Positions 51,506 through 60,486 are shown, counted from the first letter of the stretch. The stretch is 64,000 nucleotides of DNA from Arthrobacter sp. Soil764 (GCF_001428075.1 NZ_LMSI01000019.1:62895-126894), one strand, 5' to 3'. A program made the numbers and translations. Notes: generated from the letters alone by a model not told the origin.

Positions 51506-51532
51506 GTGTTGAGATAGTCAACACCGTGTTGA
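51506..51532. promoter_or_regulatory. Operator between the monooxygenase fusion and its TetR regulator
   Basis: GTGTTGA (51506-51512) and TCAACAC (51518-51524) form a perfect 7-5-7 inverted repeat, and a third GTGTTGA half-site follows at 51526-51532. It fills the 69-bp divergent promoter region, like the multi-site EthR operator of mycobacteria. TAGGAT (51543-51548) ends 6 bp before the TetR ATG. Confidence 0.75.
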
Positions 51533-51554
51533 GAACCGGGGCTAGGATGGGCGC

Positions 51555-52187
51555 ATGGCTCAAAGAGGAAGACGCAGCGCGAGGGTCTCGGGCGATGAGC
51601 GGCAGGACGCAATCCTGGTCACAGCGGAGGCCCTCCTGGCCGGCCGTGCCTTTGACGACGTCTCCATCGAGGATCTGGCCCGGGGTGCCGGCATTTCGCG
51701 CCCCACGTTCTACTTCTACTTCCCCTCGAAGGATGCCGTGCTGCTGGCCCTGCTGGACCGGGTTATCACCGAGGTCGAGCACCGGGTGGGGCACCTGCCG
51801 CGCGATTTCGAGAGCGACCCCGCGGGTGCGTGGACCCGTTCCATCGGAATGTTCGTTGAGGTGTTTGTCTCGCACCGTGCTGTGTCGACCGCCGCCATCG
51901 GGGCGCGCGCCCGCAATGACGAGGTGCGCGGGCTGTGGTCCAGATCGATGCAGTCCTGGGTCGACTTCTCAAGCGACGTCATCCGTGCCGAGCAGGCCCG
52001 CGGGGCTGCGCCGGCGGGCATCGGCGCGCACGACCTCGCGGTGAGCCTGAACCTGATGAACGAACGGGTCATTACTGCTGCCCTCAACCGGGAGAGTCCC
52101 GCCATCGCGGAGACCGCCGCCCTGGACGTCCTGTCAACCATCTGGATCCGCAGTATTTATGGGTCCGACAACCCCGGCGGCCGCTAA
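51555..52187 (+). CDS. TetR/AcrR-family transcriptional regulator (EthR-like)
   Basis: A 210-residue repressor. The HTH is at about residues 22-62 (AILVTAEALLAGRAFDDVSIEDLARGAGISRPTFYFYFPSKDAVLLALL), and the rest is an all-helical ligand domain. The FYFYFPSKD recognition-helix exit is typical, and the set-up opposite an EthA-like monooxygenase mirrors EthR/EthA. It probably represses the fusion gene and itself through the adjacent operator and responds to an unknown ligand. The following dehydrogenase (24-bp gap) may be cotranscribed. Confidence 0.9.
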   Translation: MAQRGRRSARVSGDERQDAILVTAEALLAGRAFDDVSIEDLARGAGISRPTFYFYFPSKDAVLLALLDRVITEVEHRVGHLPRDFESDPAGAWTRSIGMFVEVFVSHRAVSTAAIGARARNDEVRGLWSRSMQSWVDFSSDVIRAEQARGAAPAGIGAHDLAVSLNLMNERVITAALNRESPAIAETAALDVLSTIWIRSIYGSDNPGGR

Positions 52188-52211
52188 GGCCCGCGCCGAA
52201 AGGAAACCATA

Positions 52212-53066
52212 ATGCCCTCCATTAAGACGCTCACCGTGCTCGGCACCGGAGTGCTCGGCTCCCAGATCGCCTTCCAGGCCGCATTCCACGGTTTCGCGGT
52301 CACCGCGTACGACGTCGACGAGGACGCGCTTGCCAAGGCGCGGGACCGTTTCACCCGCCTCGCCGGCATCTATCGGACACAGGTAGCCGGCGCCTCCGAG
52401 GGCAAGACCGAAGCAGCCCTGGCAAACCTCCGCCTCACTGCAGACCTCGGGGACGCCGTCGTCGACGCGGACCTCGTGATCGAAGCCGTTCCCGAACTGC
52501 TGGAACTCAAACGCGATGTCTACCGCAAGCTCGCGGAGCTGGCGCCGGCCAAGGCCATCTTCGCGACCAACTCGTCCACCCTGCTGCCCAGTGACCTGAA
52601 AGACTTCACCGGACGCCCGGACCGCTTCCTCGCGCTCCATTACGCCAACAACATCTGGGCGCAGAACATCTCCGAGGTCATGGGCACCGCGGAGACGGAC
52701 CCGGCGGTGTACGCCGCTGTCGTCGACTTTGCCCGGAACAGCGGACTGGAACCGATCGAGATCAAGAAGGAGAAGGCCGGCTACGTCCTGAACTCGCTGC
52801 TGGTTCCGCTGCTGAACGCGGCCGCCGGACTGCTGCTGCAGGGCGTCGCCGACCCGCACACCATTGACAAGACCTGGCGCATCGCCACGGGGGCCCCGAG
52901 CGGACCGTTCCAGATCTACGACGTCGTCGGTCTCACCACGGCGTACAACATCGCCTCGGCCTCGCCGGATGCCGGTTCCCAGGTGTTCGCCCAGTACCTG
53001 AAGGAGCACTACATCGACCAGGGCAAGCTGGGCGTCGCCTCGGGGGAGGGCTTCTACAAGTACTGA
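52212..53066 (+). CDS. 3-hydroxyacyl-CoA dehydrogenase (3-hydroxybutyryl-CoA dehydrogenase-like)
   Basis: A 284-residue NAD-dependent dehydrogenase. The N-terminal Rossmann domain has LGTGVLGSQIAFQ, and VIEAVPELLELK, FATNSSTLLPS and LHYANNIW stand where the family has NTSSL and HFFNP. The C-terminal dimer domain has VLNSLLVPLLNAA. The HFFNP variant (HYANN) suggests substrate differences. An AAGGA site precedes ATG 52212. It may oxidise a hydroxyacyl-CoA formed after the monooxygenase/hydrolase step; this is inferred from the shared neighbourhood. Confidence 0.88.
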   Translation: MPSIKTLTVLGTGVLGSQIAFQAAFHGFAVTAYDVDEDALAKARDRFTRLAGIYRTQVAGASEGKTEAALANLRLTADLGDAVVDADLVIEAVPELLELKRDVYRKLAELAPAKAIFATNSSTLLPSDLKDFTGRPDRFLALHYANNIWAQNISEVMGTAETDPAVYAAVVDFARNSGLEPIEIKKEKAGYVLNSLLVPLLNAAAGLLLQGVADPHTIDKTWRIATGAPSGPFQIYDVVGLTTAYNIASASPDAGSQVFAQYLKEHYIDQGKLGVASGEGFYKY

Positions 53067-53091
53067 GCCGGGACGCTCATGGTGCTGCTGC

Positions 53092-53205
53092 CTGTGGATC
53101 AACGGTTACCGGCATGGCTTCACCACGGATGAGGGCTTCGACCTCGTCGTCGGAGTCGCCGCGGGCACTGTCGACTTGCTGGACTCTGCCGCCGAGATTT
53201 CCTGA
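53092..53205 (+). pseudogene. C-terminal remnant of a Doc/Fic-family toxin
   Basis: In one frame of the 177-bp gap, the sequence from 53092 to the TGA at 53203-53205 reads LWINGYRHGFTTDEGFDLVV, then GVAAGTVDLLDSAAEIS. This resembles the C-terminal end of death-on-curing proteins (LNGYR..DDEAFDLVMAVAAGELD). There is no start, no HPFxxGN motif and no upstream domain, so it is a truncated relic. I rely on pattern recognition; no alignment was possible. Confidence 0.45.
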
Positions 53206-53243
53206 CCGTCCGCATATGATCGTCGAATACCACGAGAGATTGG

Positions 53244-54302
53244 ATGCGCATGGGCCGCAGTTATGTCATCGATGCGATTCCCGGCGACGGCATTGGCGTG
53301 GATGTCACCGACGTCGCGATGCAGTGCGTTGACGCCGTCGCCGGAATCTACGACTTCGGCGTCCAGTGGCGGGTCCGGGACTGGAACAGCGACCTTTACC
53401 GCAAGGCGGGCCGCATGATGCCCGTCGACGGCATCGAGCAGCTGGGCAGCGGCGACGGCATCTACCTGGGAGCCGTCGGGACACCCGATGTGCCCGACGA
53501 CGTCACCCTCTGGGGGCTCCTCATCCCCATCCGCCGGGAGTTCGACCAGTACATCAACCTCCGGCCCATGCGCTTGCTGCCCGGCGTGGTCGGTGCCATG
53601 CCCGGCATCGAGGACCTGGACATCGTGGTGGTGCGGGAGAACGTCGAAGGGGAGTACTCCCAGATCGGCGGAAGGTTCGGCACCGGAACCGACGGCGAGT
53701 TCGCGGTCCAGGAGAGCGTCTTCACCAGGAGCGGTATCGCCAGGGCCGCGCGCTATGCCGCCAATGTTGCCACCGGCCGCGACGGAAGGCTGGTCTCCGC
53801 AACAAAGTCCAACGGCATCATCCACACCATGCCGTTCTGGGATGAAGTGGTGGCGGAGACGGTCAAGGCATTCCCCGGCGTCGTCGTCGAAAAGGTGCTC
53901 ATTGACGCGCTGGCGGCCCGGCTGGTGATGAAGCCGACGAGCATCCGGACCATCGTCGCGTCCAACCTGTTCGGGGACATTCTCTCGGACCTGGTAGCCG
54001 GTATTGCCGGGTCCATCGGCATTGCCCCCAGCGCCAACCTCAACCCCGAGCGGCGGCACCCCTCGATGTTCGAACCCGTGCACGGCTCTGCTCCGGATAT
54101 TGCGGGCAAGGGTATCGCCAACCCGGTCGGCGCCCTGTGGGCCGCGGCAATGATGCTGGACCATCTCGGTGAGACGGAGGCCGCCCGGTCCCTGACCCTT
54201 GCCTTCGAGGGCGCACTCGCGGACGGTACTGCGACGCCGGACCTGAAGGGCACCGCGACCACAACTGAGTTTGCCGCCGCAGTGCTGTCGCGCCTGTCCT
54301 AG
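53244..54302 (+). CDS. Tartrate / D-malate dehydrogenase-type beta-decarboxylating dehydrogenase
   Basis: A 352-residue member of the isocitrate/isopropylmalate dehydrogenase family. IPGDGIG opens the fold. LRPMRLLPGV, VVVRENVEGEYSQIGG, the metal-binding aspartates in LIDALAARLV and FGDILSDL, and EPVHGSAPDIAGKGIANP are all present. The LWGLLIPIRREFDQYINLRP block is close to tartrate dehydrogenase/decarboxylase (TtuC/DmlA). Start at ATG 53244 (GAGAG site) or 53250. It would oxidise and decarboxylate a 2-hydroxy acid; the true substrate is not fixed by sequence. Confidence 0.87.
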   Translation: MRMGRSYVIDAIPGDGIGVDVTDVAMQCVDAVAGIYDFGVQWRVRDWNSDLYRKAGRMMPVDGIEQLGSGDGIYLGAVGTPDVPDDVTLWGLLIPIRREFDQYINLRPMRLLPGVVGAMPGIEDLDIVVVRENVEGEYSQIGGRFGTGTDGEFAVQESVFTRSGIARAARYAANVATGRDGRLVSATKSNGIIHTMPFWDEVVAETVKAFPGVVVEKVLIDALAARLVMKPTSIRTIVASNLFGDILSDLVAGIAGSIGIAPSANLNPERRHPSMFEPVHGSAPDIAGKGIANPVGALWAAAMMLDHLGETEAARSLTLAFEGALADGTATPDLKGTATTTEFAAAVLSRLS

Positions 54303-54336
54303 GCAACTAGTCCTCGGCGACCAGCCCGGGCGGCAG

Positions 54337-55548
54337 CTAACTGTCGCGCAAACGCTTCTCCAGACGGAACGCCACCAGCGAGGCCGCCGCCCCGGCTGCT
54401 GCCACCACCGCTGCAAGCGTCCACCCAACGGCCGGACTGAACCGGGAGAAAACGATCCCAAACAGCAGCGGCCCCAGGGTTCCGCCGATGTAGGTTCCGC
54501 TCTGGGTGATGCCTGTGGCCTGGATGGTGAACCGATGCGCCGTGCGTGAGACCACGTAATGGGCCAGGCCGTTCCACCCCCAGCCCAGGCCGAACGCAAC
54601 CACGGCTCCGGCTGCATAGGCGATGGGGAAACCGGACGCCATGCCCAGCAGCCCCAGGCTCCCGGCCCCCATCATCAGGGCAACTGTGGCCATCGAGCCC
54701 CCGATCCCGCGGTCCGCGGCAATACCCACCAGCGGGCGGGCCAGGATCCCGGCCACACTGGCAGCGCCCAGCAGCAGGCCCGCGCCGGCGGCAGAAAACC
54801 CCGCCTGCACAGCCATCGCGACAGTGAAAGCACCTACCACATTGGCCTGCCCGGCTCCCAGGGCGCTGGCCACGGCGGTGGCAAAAAGGAAGTGTTTCAG
54901 CCTCCTGGGGAGCGGCTCCCCGGCAGCCTTACCTGAGCGCCGATGGAGGGGAGCGGTGCGCGGGAGGGTGCTAAGGAGCGCCGGAATCAGGGCGGCCGCC
55001 AGCAGTGCAGCTACGGCAAAGGTCCAGTTCCACCCCACGGTGAGGGCGAATACCGGAACGGACAGGCCCGCGGTGAGTGTCGCCGTCGGAATGGCCGCCT
55101 GCTTGAGGCCAAACGAGAAGGCGCGGTTGCGGACCGCCACCTGGTCCATGATCAGGCCGTTGGAGAGCGGGTGGATCAGGGCGTTCGCGGCACCGGCGAA
55201 ACTGAGCCACACGATCAGCCACGCCCAGTGCGGGGTGACAAAGGCGATGCCGGCCAGTGCAACAAAGCCCAGCCCGACGGCGAGCGGAACCCCGCGGCGG
55301 AGCCCCAGTCCGCTCGCCACATACCCGGCCGGGGCGGACAGCAGTGCTGAGACAGCCCAGAAGGCGGCCACCGCCACGCCGAGTGCTGACGGCGTCATGC
55401 CCAGGTCCTGCTCGAGCTGGACAGCCAGCCCGCCCACCAGGAAGACCGGCAGCACGGCCACCACCGTTGTCAGCGCCGCGATGGCGGTGGCCCGCTGTCC
55501 GGGCCGGCGCGGCAGTGTTCGGACGGGTCCCACGGCGGCCGGCCTCAC
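54337..55548 (-). CDS. Major facilitator superfamily transporter
   Basis: A 403-residue MFS permease with about 12 hydrophobic helices. A GLRRGVPLAVGLGF loop after helix 2-3 matches the family's conserved cytoplasmic motif, and GWNWTFAVAALLAAALIPALL lies mid-protein. GTG 55548 overlaps the stop of the aconitase-family gene (GTGA), so they share a transcript. The cargo is unknown; linkage suggests a carboxylic acid substrate or product. Confidence 0.85.
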   Translation of the reverse strand: MRPAAVGPVRTLPRRPGQRATAIAALTTVVAVLPVFLVGGLAVQLEQDLGMTPSALGVAVAAFWAVSALLSAPAGYVASGLGLRRGVPLAVGLGFVALAGIAFVTPHWAWLIVWLSFAGAANALIHPLSNGLIMDQVAVRNRAFSFGLKQAAIPTATLTAGLSVPVFALTVGWNWTFAVAALLAAALIPALLSTLPRTAPLHRRSGKAAGEPLPRRLKHFLFATAVASALGAGQANVVGAFTVAMAVQAGFSAAGAGLLLGAASVAGILARPLVGIAADRGIGGSMATVALMMGAGSLGLLGMASGFPIAYAAGAVVAFGLGWGWNGLAHYVVSRTAHRFTIQATGITQSGTYIGGTLGPLLFGIVFSRFSPAVGWTLAAVVAAAGAAASLVAFRLEKRLRDS

Positions 55549-57542
55549 CGTGCGGATCGGCTCTGTGAAACGCCTGCAGCGTCGTCCTGAACGACGGCGT
55601 CGCCCACCAACATGGAGCGCCCGCCGCTCCGCACCTGCGCCAGCAGGCCGCCGGCAGTGAGGACGGCGCGTTCGGCCGGGGAGAAGTCGAGCCCGAGTGT
55701 CAGCTCAAAGTCCCCGTCCACGCGGGCGGTGATGGAGCGGTGCCCCTTGGTCAGGGCGTCGGCAAGCCCCTCAATGACCCACCGCTGCCCGGTTGAGCTT
55801 TGCGCGTCGGCGGGGAGGATCAGGGGCACGATTCCGGCCGCGATGAGGTTGCGGCGGTGGATCCGGGCGTAGCTGCGGGCAGCCACCACCCGGATCCCCA
55901 GGTACAGCGGGATCAGGGCGGCGTGCTCCCGTGACGAACCCTGCCCGTAGTTTTCCCCGCCCACAATGATCCCGCCGCCCCATTCGAGGGCACGATCGTG
56001 AAAACCGGGGTCCAGGCGGCGGAACATGAAGCGCGCACAGACAGCGATGTTGGACCAGACGGACATGGCGATGGCGCCGTCTGGAGCCATGTCACCGGTG
56101 GAGATGTCATCCCCGACGGCGATCAGCACCCTCGCGTCCAGGTCAGCCGGCAACGCGGTTGGCTGTGGCGGCGGGACGAGGTTGCTGCCCCGCTCGATCT
56201 CGATGGTGCGGCGGGTCTCGAGGGGCAGGACGCCGGCGATGTGCAGGTCGTGGACTTCCGGATGCGGGGGAGTGGCAGGGCGGAGCTCACCGCGGCTGAC
56301 GGTGGAGGCGTCCACGATGGCGCCTTCCAGTGCGCTGGCAGCAGCGGTCGACGGCGAACACAGGTACACGGAGTCCTCCGCGGTACCGCTGCGGCCCGGG
56401 AAGTTGCGGTTGAACGTGCGTAACGACGGCGCACCCTCCGTGGGTGCCTGCCCGATGCCCACGCAGGGGCCGCATACCGGCTCGAGCATCCGCGCCCCTG
56501 CCTCCATGAGGTCCTCATAGACACCGGAGGCGATGATCGTCTGCAGGATCTGCCGTGATCCCGGCGTCACCGTGAGCTGGACGGACGGATGGACGGTGTG
56601 TCCCTTGAGGATGGCAGCCACGGTGGCCAGGTCCTCGTAGGAACTGTTCACGGAGGAACCGACGCAGACCTGGACCACCTCGGTGCGCGGCAGTTCGGAC
56701 ACGGGACGGACGTTGCCCGGCGAGTGCGGCAGCGCCACAAGCGGAACGATGCTTGAGAGATCAAGCTGCTCGTCGTCGTCGTACGTGGCGCCGGCGTCGG
56801 CCGCCAGCGGGACAAACTGGTCCTCGCGGCGCTGGGCCCGCAGCCACGCGCGGGTCTGGTCATCGGAGGGAAAGATGGCGGTGGCGGCACCTGTTTCGAT
56901 GATCATGTTGCAGATAGTGGCGCGCGCCGGGACTGACAGGGACGCCACGCCCTCGCCGTAGAACTCGAAGACCTTCCCGCGGCCGCCCCGCACGCCGTGG
57001 CGGCGCAGCAGCTCCAGCACCACGTCCTTCGCTTCTGCGTTGGGCCCGGGTGTGCCGGTCAATTCCACACCCACGACGGCGGGGCACACAAAGTCGAACC
57101 CGTAGCCGGCCATCGCCACGGCCACCTCCAGCCCGCCGGCACCGAGGGCGAACATGCCCAGGGCGCCCGCCGTGGAGGTGTGGGAATCCGCGCCCACCAG
57201 GACCTGGCCCGGCCGGGAGAAGTGCTCCAGGTGGATGTAATGGGAGATGCCGTGCCCGGCAGGGGAGTAGCGCAGCCCGTAGCGGGCGGAGAAGGTCCGG
57301 AGGTAGTGGTGGTCCTGCATATTCTTGTCATCGATCTGCAGAACATTGTGATCGACATACATGACTGCCAGCGGCACCGCGATGGAATCCACGCCGAGCA
57401 TTTCGAACTGCATGGCGGTCATGGTTCCGGTAGCGTCCTCAATGAGGATTTGGTCGACGGCGATGGTGGCATCGGAGCCGGGGGTCGGTTCGCCGGAAGT
57501 GAGATGGCTGGCGAGGAGCTTCTGGGTCAGGTTCTGGGCCAC
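55545..57542 (-). CDS. Aconitase-family hydratase/isomerase ([4Fe-4S])
   Basis: A 665-residue protein with both the large [4Fe-4S] part and the swivelling C-terminal domain. Cluster cysteines are C293 in VQVCVGSS and C357/C360 in EPVCGPCVGIG. ADSHTSTAGALG, IFPSDDQTRAWL and, in the C-terminal domain, NYGQGSSREHAALIPLYLGIRVV are also present. It is shorter than AcnA (about 890) and sits in a catabolic cluster, so it may dehydrate a relative of citrate or malate rather than serve the TCA cycle. GTG start. It lies downstream of an ABC importer. Confidence 0.88.
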   Translation of the reverse strand: MAQNLTQKLLASHLTSGEPTPGSDATIAVDQILIEDATGTMTAMQFEMLGVDSIAVPLAVMYVDHNVLQIDDKNMQDHHYLRTFSARYGLRYSPAGHGISHYIHLEHFSRPGQVLVGADSHTSTAGALGMFALGAGGLEVAVAMAGYGFDFVCPAVVGVELTGTPGPNAEAKDVVLELLRRHGVRGGRGKVFEFYGEGVASLSVPARATICNMIIETGAATAIFPSDDQTRAWLRAQRREDQFVPLAADAGATYDDDEQLDLSSIVPLVALPHSPGNVRPVSELPRTEVVQVCVGSSVNSSYEDLATVAAILKGHTVHPSVQLTVTPGSRQILQTIIASGVYEDLMEAGARMLEPVCGPCVGIGQAPTEGAPSLRTFNRNFPGRSGTAEDSVYLCSPSTAAASALEGAIVDASTVSRGELRPATPPHPEVHDLHIAGVLPLETRRTIEIERGSNLVPPPQPTALPADLDARVLIAVGDDISTGDMAPDGAIAMSVWSNIAVCARFMFRRLDPGFHDRALEWGGGIIVGGENYGQGSSREHAALIPLYLGIRVVAARSYARIHRRNLIAAGIVPLILPADAQSSTGQRWVIEGLADALTKGHRSITARVDGDFELTLGLDFSPAERAVLTAGGLLAQVRSGGRSMLVGDAVVQDDAAGVSQSRSAR

Positions 57543-57574
57543 GGGAATCCTTGGACGCTGGGGGCTGCAGACAA

Positions 57575-57608
57575 CTGCGGCCCGCCGAAGGAGATCGGCG
57601 GGCCGCAG
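57575..57608 (-). terminator. Perfect 14-bp hairpin between the ABC substrate-binding gene and the aconitase gene
   Basis: CTGCGGCCCGCCGA (57575-57588) pairs exactly with TCGGCGGGCCGCAG (57595-57608), loop 6 nt, in the 75-bp gap 9 bp after the binding-protein stop. There is no U-tract. Such hairpins after ABC binding-protein genes often stabilise that mRNA segment and reduce expression of the genes beyond. Confidence 0.6.
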
Positions 57609-57617
57609 GGAGGTGCA

Positions 57618-58694
57618 TTATTTTACAAATTCGTTCGTGTAGGTGTCGGCCAGCTTGATGTCCTTGTTCCCGACCTCCGGGTTGGCCACCTGCTGTGTCT
57701 TCAGGACTGCCTTGACGCCGTCCTCGGTAAAGGATCCGTCCTTGCTGATCGTCTTCTTCAGGTCCTCAATGACCTTGGCGTAAAGGACCTTGTCCCCGCC
57801 GGCGAACTTCTCAGGCATTTTCGCGGCAATCTCCTCACCGGAATGGCCGTTGATGAATTCAAGGGTGCGCTTGATCGCCTTGGCGAGCTTGCCTGCGGTT
57901 TCCTTGTTCTGGTCCAGCCATTCAGTCTTGGCGTAGAGGGAGGCGGACGGCCATGAGCCGGTGTCGAACACTTCCTTCAGCCCCTCCACGGTCCGGACGT
58001 CTTCCAGCACCACCGGATCGTGGCCAAGGCGTTTTGCGAGTACGGAGACGTCAGGTTCGAGCATCACCGCGGCGTCCACCTGGTTCTGCTCTACTGCGGC
58101 AACGGCAGAGGACCCGGCGCCGATGGCTGATACGGCGGCATCTGTCTGCTGCATGCCGTTCTTGGCCAGCAGGAACTTAACGAACATGTCCGTGGAGGAC
58201 CCCGGTGAGGTCACGCCGACGTTCTTGCCCTTGAGGTCCGCAATGGACTTGATCTGGCCCTCATTCTTGGGCGCCACGAGGAGGGCAAGCCCTGACGACT
58301 GGCCCATGTCAACGAACGCCTTAATGGGCTGGTTCTTGGCCTGCATCTGGATGGTGTGCTCGTAGTACCCGCTGGTGACATTCGTGCTGCCGCCGATCAT
58401 TGCAGTGAGCGCTTTTGAGCCGCCCTGCAGGTCCTGGAGCTCGACGTTCAGGCCTTCGTCCTTGTAGTAGCCCAGTTCCTGGGCCAGCGTGGTTGGAAGG
58501 TAGGTCAGGAGTGTCTGGCCGCCGACGCCGATGATCACCTTGGTGCCGCCGCCGCCGGCAGCACCTGTCCCGGTCTGGCCGGGAGGTGCAGCCGAAGGGG
58601 CGCCGCAGGCGGAGAGGGCCAGGGCAACGGAGGCAAGCAGGGTCAGCGGGCGGAAGGGGCCCCGGCGCCGGTGCCGGGTTTCGTTCTGGGTCAT
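57618..58694 (-). CDS. NitT/TauT-family ABC transporter substrate-binding lipoprotein
   Basis: A 358-residue extracytoplasmic binding protein. The lipoprotein signal ends LALSAC with C30 as the lipid anchor. The mature protein has the NMT1/SsuA-like pattern: LTYLPTTLAQELGYYKDEGLNVEL, a GGSTNVTSGYYEHT ligand-side loop, and LKGKNVGVTSPGSSTDMF. The family carries nitrate, taurine, thiamine precursors or aromatic/aliphatic acids, so the ligand remains open. It follows its permease by 33 bp. Confidence 0.9.
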   Translation of the reverse strand: MTQNETRHRRRGPFRPLTLLASVALALSACGAPSAAPPGQTGTGAAGGGGTKVIIGVGGQTLLTYLPTTLAQELGYYKDEGLNVELQDLQGGSKALTAMIGGSTNVTSGYYEHTIQMQAKNQPIKAFVDMGQSSGLALLVAPKNEGQIKSIADLKGKNVGVTSPGSSTDMFVKFLLAKNGMQQTDAAVSAIGAGSSAVAAVEQNQVDAAVMLEPDVSVLAKRLGHDPVVLEDVRTVEGLKEVFDTGSWPSASLYAKTEWLDQNKETAGKLAKAIKRTLEFINGHSGEEIAAKMPEKFAGGDKVLYAKVIEDLKKTISKDGSFTEDGVKAVLKTQQVANPEVGNKDIKLADTYTNEFVK

Positions 58695-58727
58695 GGGAAT
58701 TCCCTTTCAGGAGGTGATGGTGATGGG

Positions 58728-59591
58728 TTACGAGGACCGGACCGGGCGCCACCTGAGGAGGTGCCGTTCGAGGCGGTTGACGAGGAGGTCGATGATCAGA
58801 ACCACGAACATCAGGATGAACATGCCGGCGAAGACCCCCTTGGTATCGAAAACACCCTGGGCCTGGGCGATGGCATAGCCCACACCGGCGGAAGCTCCGA
58901 GGTACTCACCCACTACTGCGCCGGTGATGGCAAAACCTACGCTGATGTGCAGGCTGGAGAAGATCCAGGTCAGGGCGCTCGGAATGAAAACGTGGCGGAG
59001 GAGCTGCTTCTCCGACGCGCCCAGCATGCGTGCGTTGTCCACAAGGACCCGGTCCACGCTCTTGACGCCCTCGAGGGTGTTGAAGAAGACAATGAAAAAC
59101 ACCAGCGTGAAACCGAAGGCAACCTTCGACCAGATTCCCAGGCCGAACCACAGCAGGAAGATCGGGGCCAGCACCACGCGGGGAAGTGCGTTGAACATCT
59201 GCAGGAACGGGTCCAGGAGCCGTTCCAGGAAACGGACCCTGGCCAGGAGGAAGCCCAGGACCAGGCCGGCCGCCGCACCGGTCAGGAATGCGAGGATCGA
59301 TTCCTGCAGGGTGATCCACAGGTGCGGGAAGACGAAGCCGCTGGAGACCCAGAGCCACACCGTCATCAGGATGTCGGAGGGGAGGGGGAAGAAGAACGGG
59401 TCGATCACGCCAATGCGTCCCAGCATTTCCCATGCGCCGAGGACAATGACGGCGAGGGCCAGCTGTCCCATCCGGATGGAGAAGTTGGAGGCTTCACCCC
59501 GCTTGCGCCTGGGTCGCTGGACCGCCGCCTGGCTCCGCTCCTTCCCGAGGGGAAAGCGTTGTGTTTTCTTGGAAACTGGTGCCACGGTCAT
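58728..59591 (-). CDS. ABC transporter permease (SsuC/TauC type)
   Basis: A 287-residue permease with about six helices and the EAA coupling loop (ARMLGASEKQLLRHVFIPSALTWIF). The helix from ALAVIVLGAWEMLGRIGVIDPFFFPLP onward is typical of NitT/TauT permeases. The first 40 residues are basic and polar. Its ATG overlaps the stop of the ATPase gene by 4 bp, so importer parts are made together. Confidence 0.92.
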   Translation of the reverse strand: MTVAPVSKKTQRFPLGKERSQAAVQRPRRKRGEASNFSIRMGQLALAVIVLGAWEMLGRIGVIDPFFFPLPSDILMTVWLWVSSGFVFPHLWITLQESILAFLTGAAAGLVLGFLLARVRFLERLLDPFLQMFNALPRVVLAPIFLLWFGLGIWSKVAFGFTLVFFIVFFNTLEGVKSVDRVLVDNARMLGASEKQLLRHVFIPSALTWIFSSLHISVGFAITGAVVGEYLGASAGVGYAIAQAQGVFDTKGVFAGMFILMFVVLIIDLLVNRLERHLLRWRPVRSS

Positions 59592-60433
59592 GCTGCGTCG
59601 CTCTCTTCCTCTTCCCGCGCGGATTCGTAGGTCTTGGAAACCTCAACCTTGAGGCGCCCCCAGATTTCCCTGTGGAGCTCCACGAACTTGGGATCGTCCC
59701 GGATATCGAGGAGGTCCCGGGGGCGGGGGATGTCGATTTCGTAGCTGCCCACGACCGTGCTGCCCGGTCCGGCCCCCAGGATGACCACCTCGTCGGACAG
59801 CGCAATTGCCTCGTCCAGGTCGTGGGTGATGAACACCACGGCCTTGTTCGATTCCTGCCAGAGCTGGAGGAGTTCGTTCTCCATGATTTGCCGGGTCTGT
59901 ACGTCGAGCGCGGAGAACGGCTCGTCCATTAGCAGGATGTCCGGGTTGACGATCCATGCCTGGGCAACTGCGGTGCGCTTGCGCATGCCACCGGAGAGCT
60001 GGTGGGGGTACCGGTCGGCAAAGTTCTTCAATCCCACCTTCTCGAGCCAGCGGCGTGACTCGTCGTAGGCCTCGGCCTTGGAAACACCGGCCATGGTGAG
60101 TCCGAGGCTGACGTTGTCGATGACGGACTTCCACGGGAGCAGGGCGTCCTGCTGGAACATATAGGACGCGCCGCGGTTCACCCCGAGGACGGGCTCGCCG
60201 AAGCTATGGACAGTGCCCGACGACGGATTCAACAGTCCCGCTGCCATGTTGAGGATGGTGGACTTACCCGATCCCGTGGGCCCAACGATAGAGACGAACC
60301 GTCCGGGCTCAACCTTGAGGTCGATGTCCCGGACAGCGAAGTACGATCCACCGCCGGGAGTTGCGAACTCCTTGGTGCACCCGTTGAGTTCAACCGCGTA
60401 CGTCGAAGATTCAGGCTGTGAGGGTTGCGTCAT
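59588..60433 (-). CDS. ABC transporter ATP-binding protein (NitT/TauT type)
   Basis: A 281-residue ATPase. Walker A is GPTGSGKST (51-59), the Q-loop MFQQDALLP, the signature LSGGMRKR (146-153), Walker B ILLMDEPFSALD (D170, E171) and the switch histidine in VVFITHDLDEA. ATG 60433, with GGGAG 8 bp upstream, is preferred over an upstream start. It is the first gene of the minus-strand importer operon, divergent from iclR, with palindromic operator candidates between. Confidence 0.93.
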   Translation of the reverse strand: MTQPSQPESSTYAVELNGCTKEFATPGGGSYFAVRDIDLKVEPGRFVSIVGPTGSGKSTILNMAAGLLNPSSGTVHSFGEPVLGVNRGASYMFQQDALLPWKSVIDNVSLGLTMAGVSKAEAYDESRRWLEKVGLKNFADRYPHQLSGGMRKRTAVAQAWIVNPDILLMDEPFSALDVQTRQIMENELLQLWQESNKAVVFITHDLDEAIALSDEVVILGAGPGSTVVGSYEIDIPRPRDLLDIRDDPKFVELHREIWGRLKVEVSKTYESAREEEESDAA

Positions 60434-60450
60434 TGCTATTCTCCCGCTCA

Positions 60451-60486
60451 CCACATTGTGGGTTGATGGTCATATAGTGGACACTA
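60451..60486. promoter_or_regulatory. Two palindromes between the ABC importer and iclR
   Basis: CCACA-T-TGTGG (60451-60461) and TAGTG-GA-CACTA (60475-60486) are exact inverted repeats inside the 141-bp divergent promoter region. The first shares CACAAT(A/G)TG with the repeat downstream of iclR. They are good candidates for binding by the IclR regulator. Confidence 0.6.
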
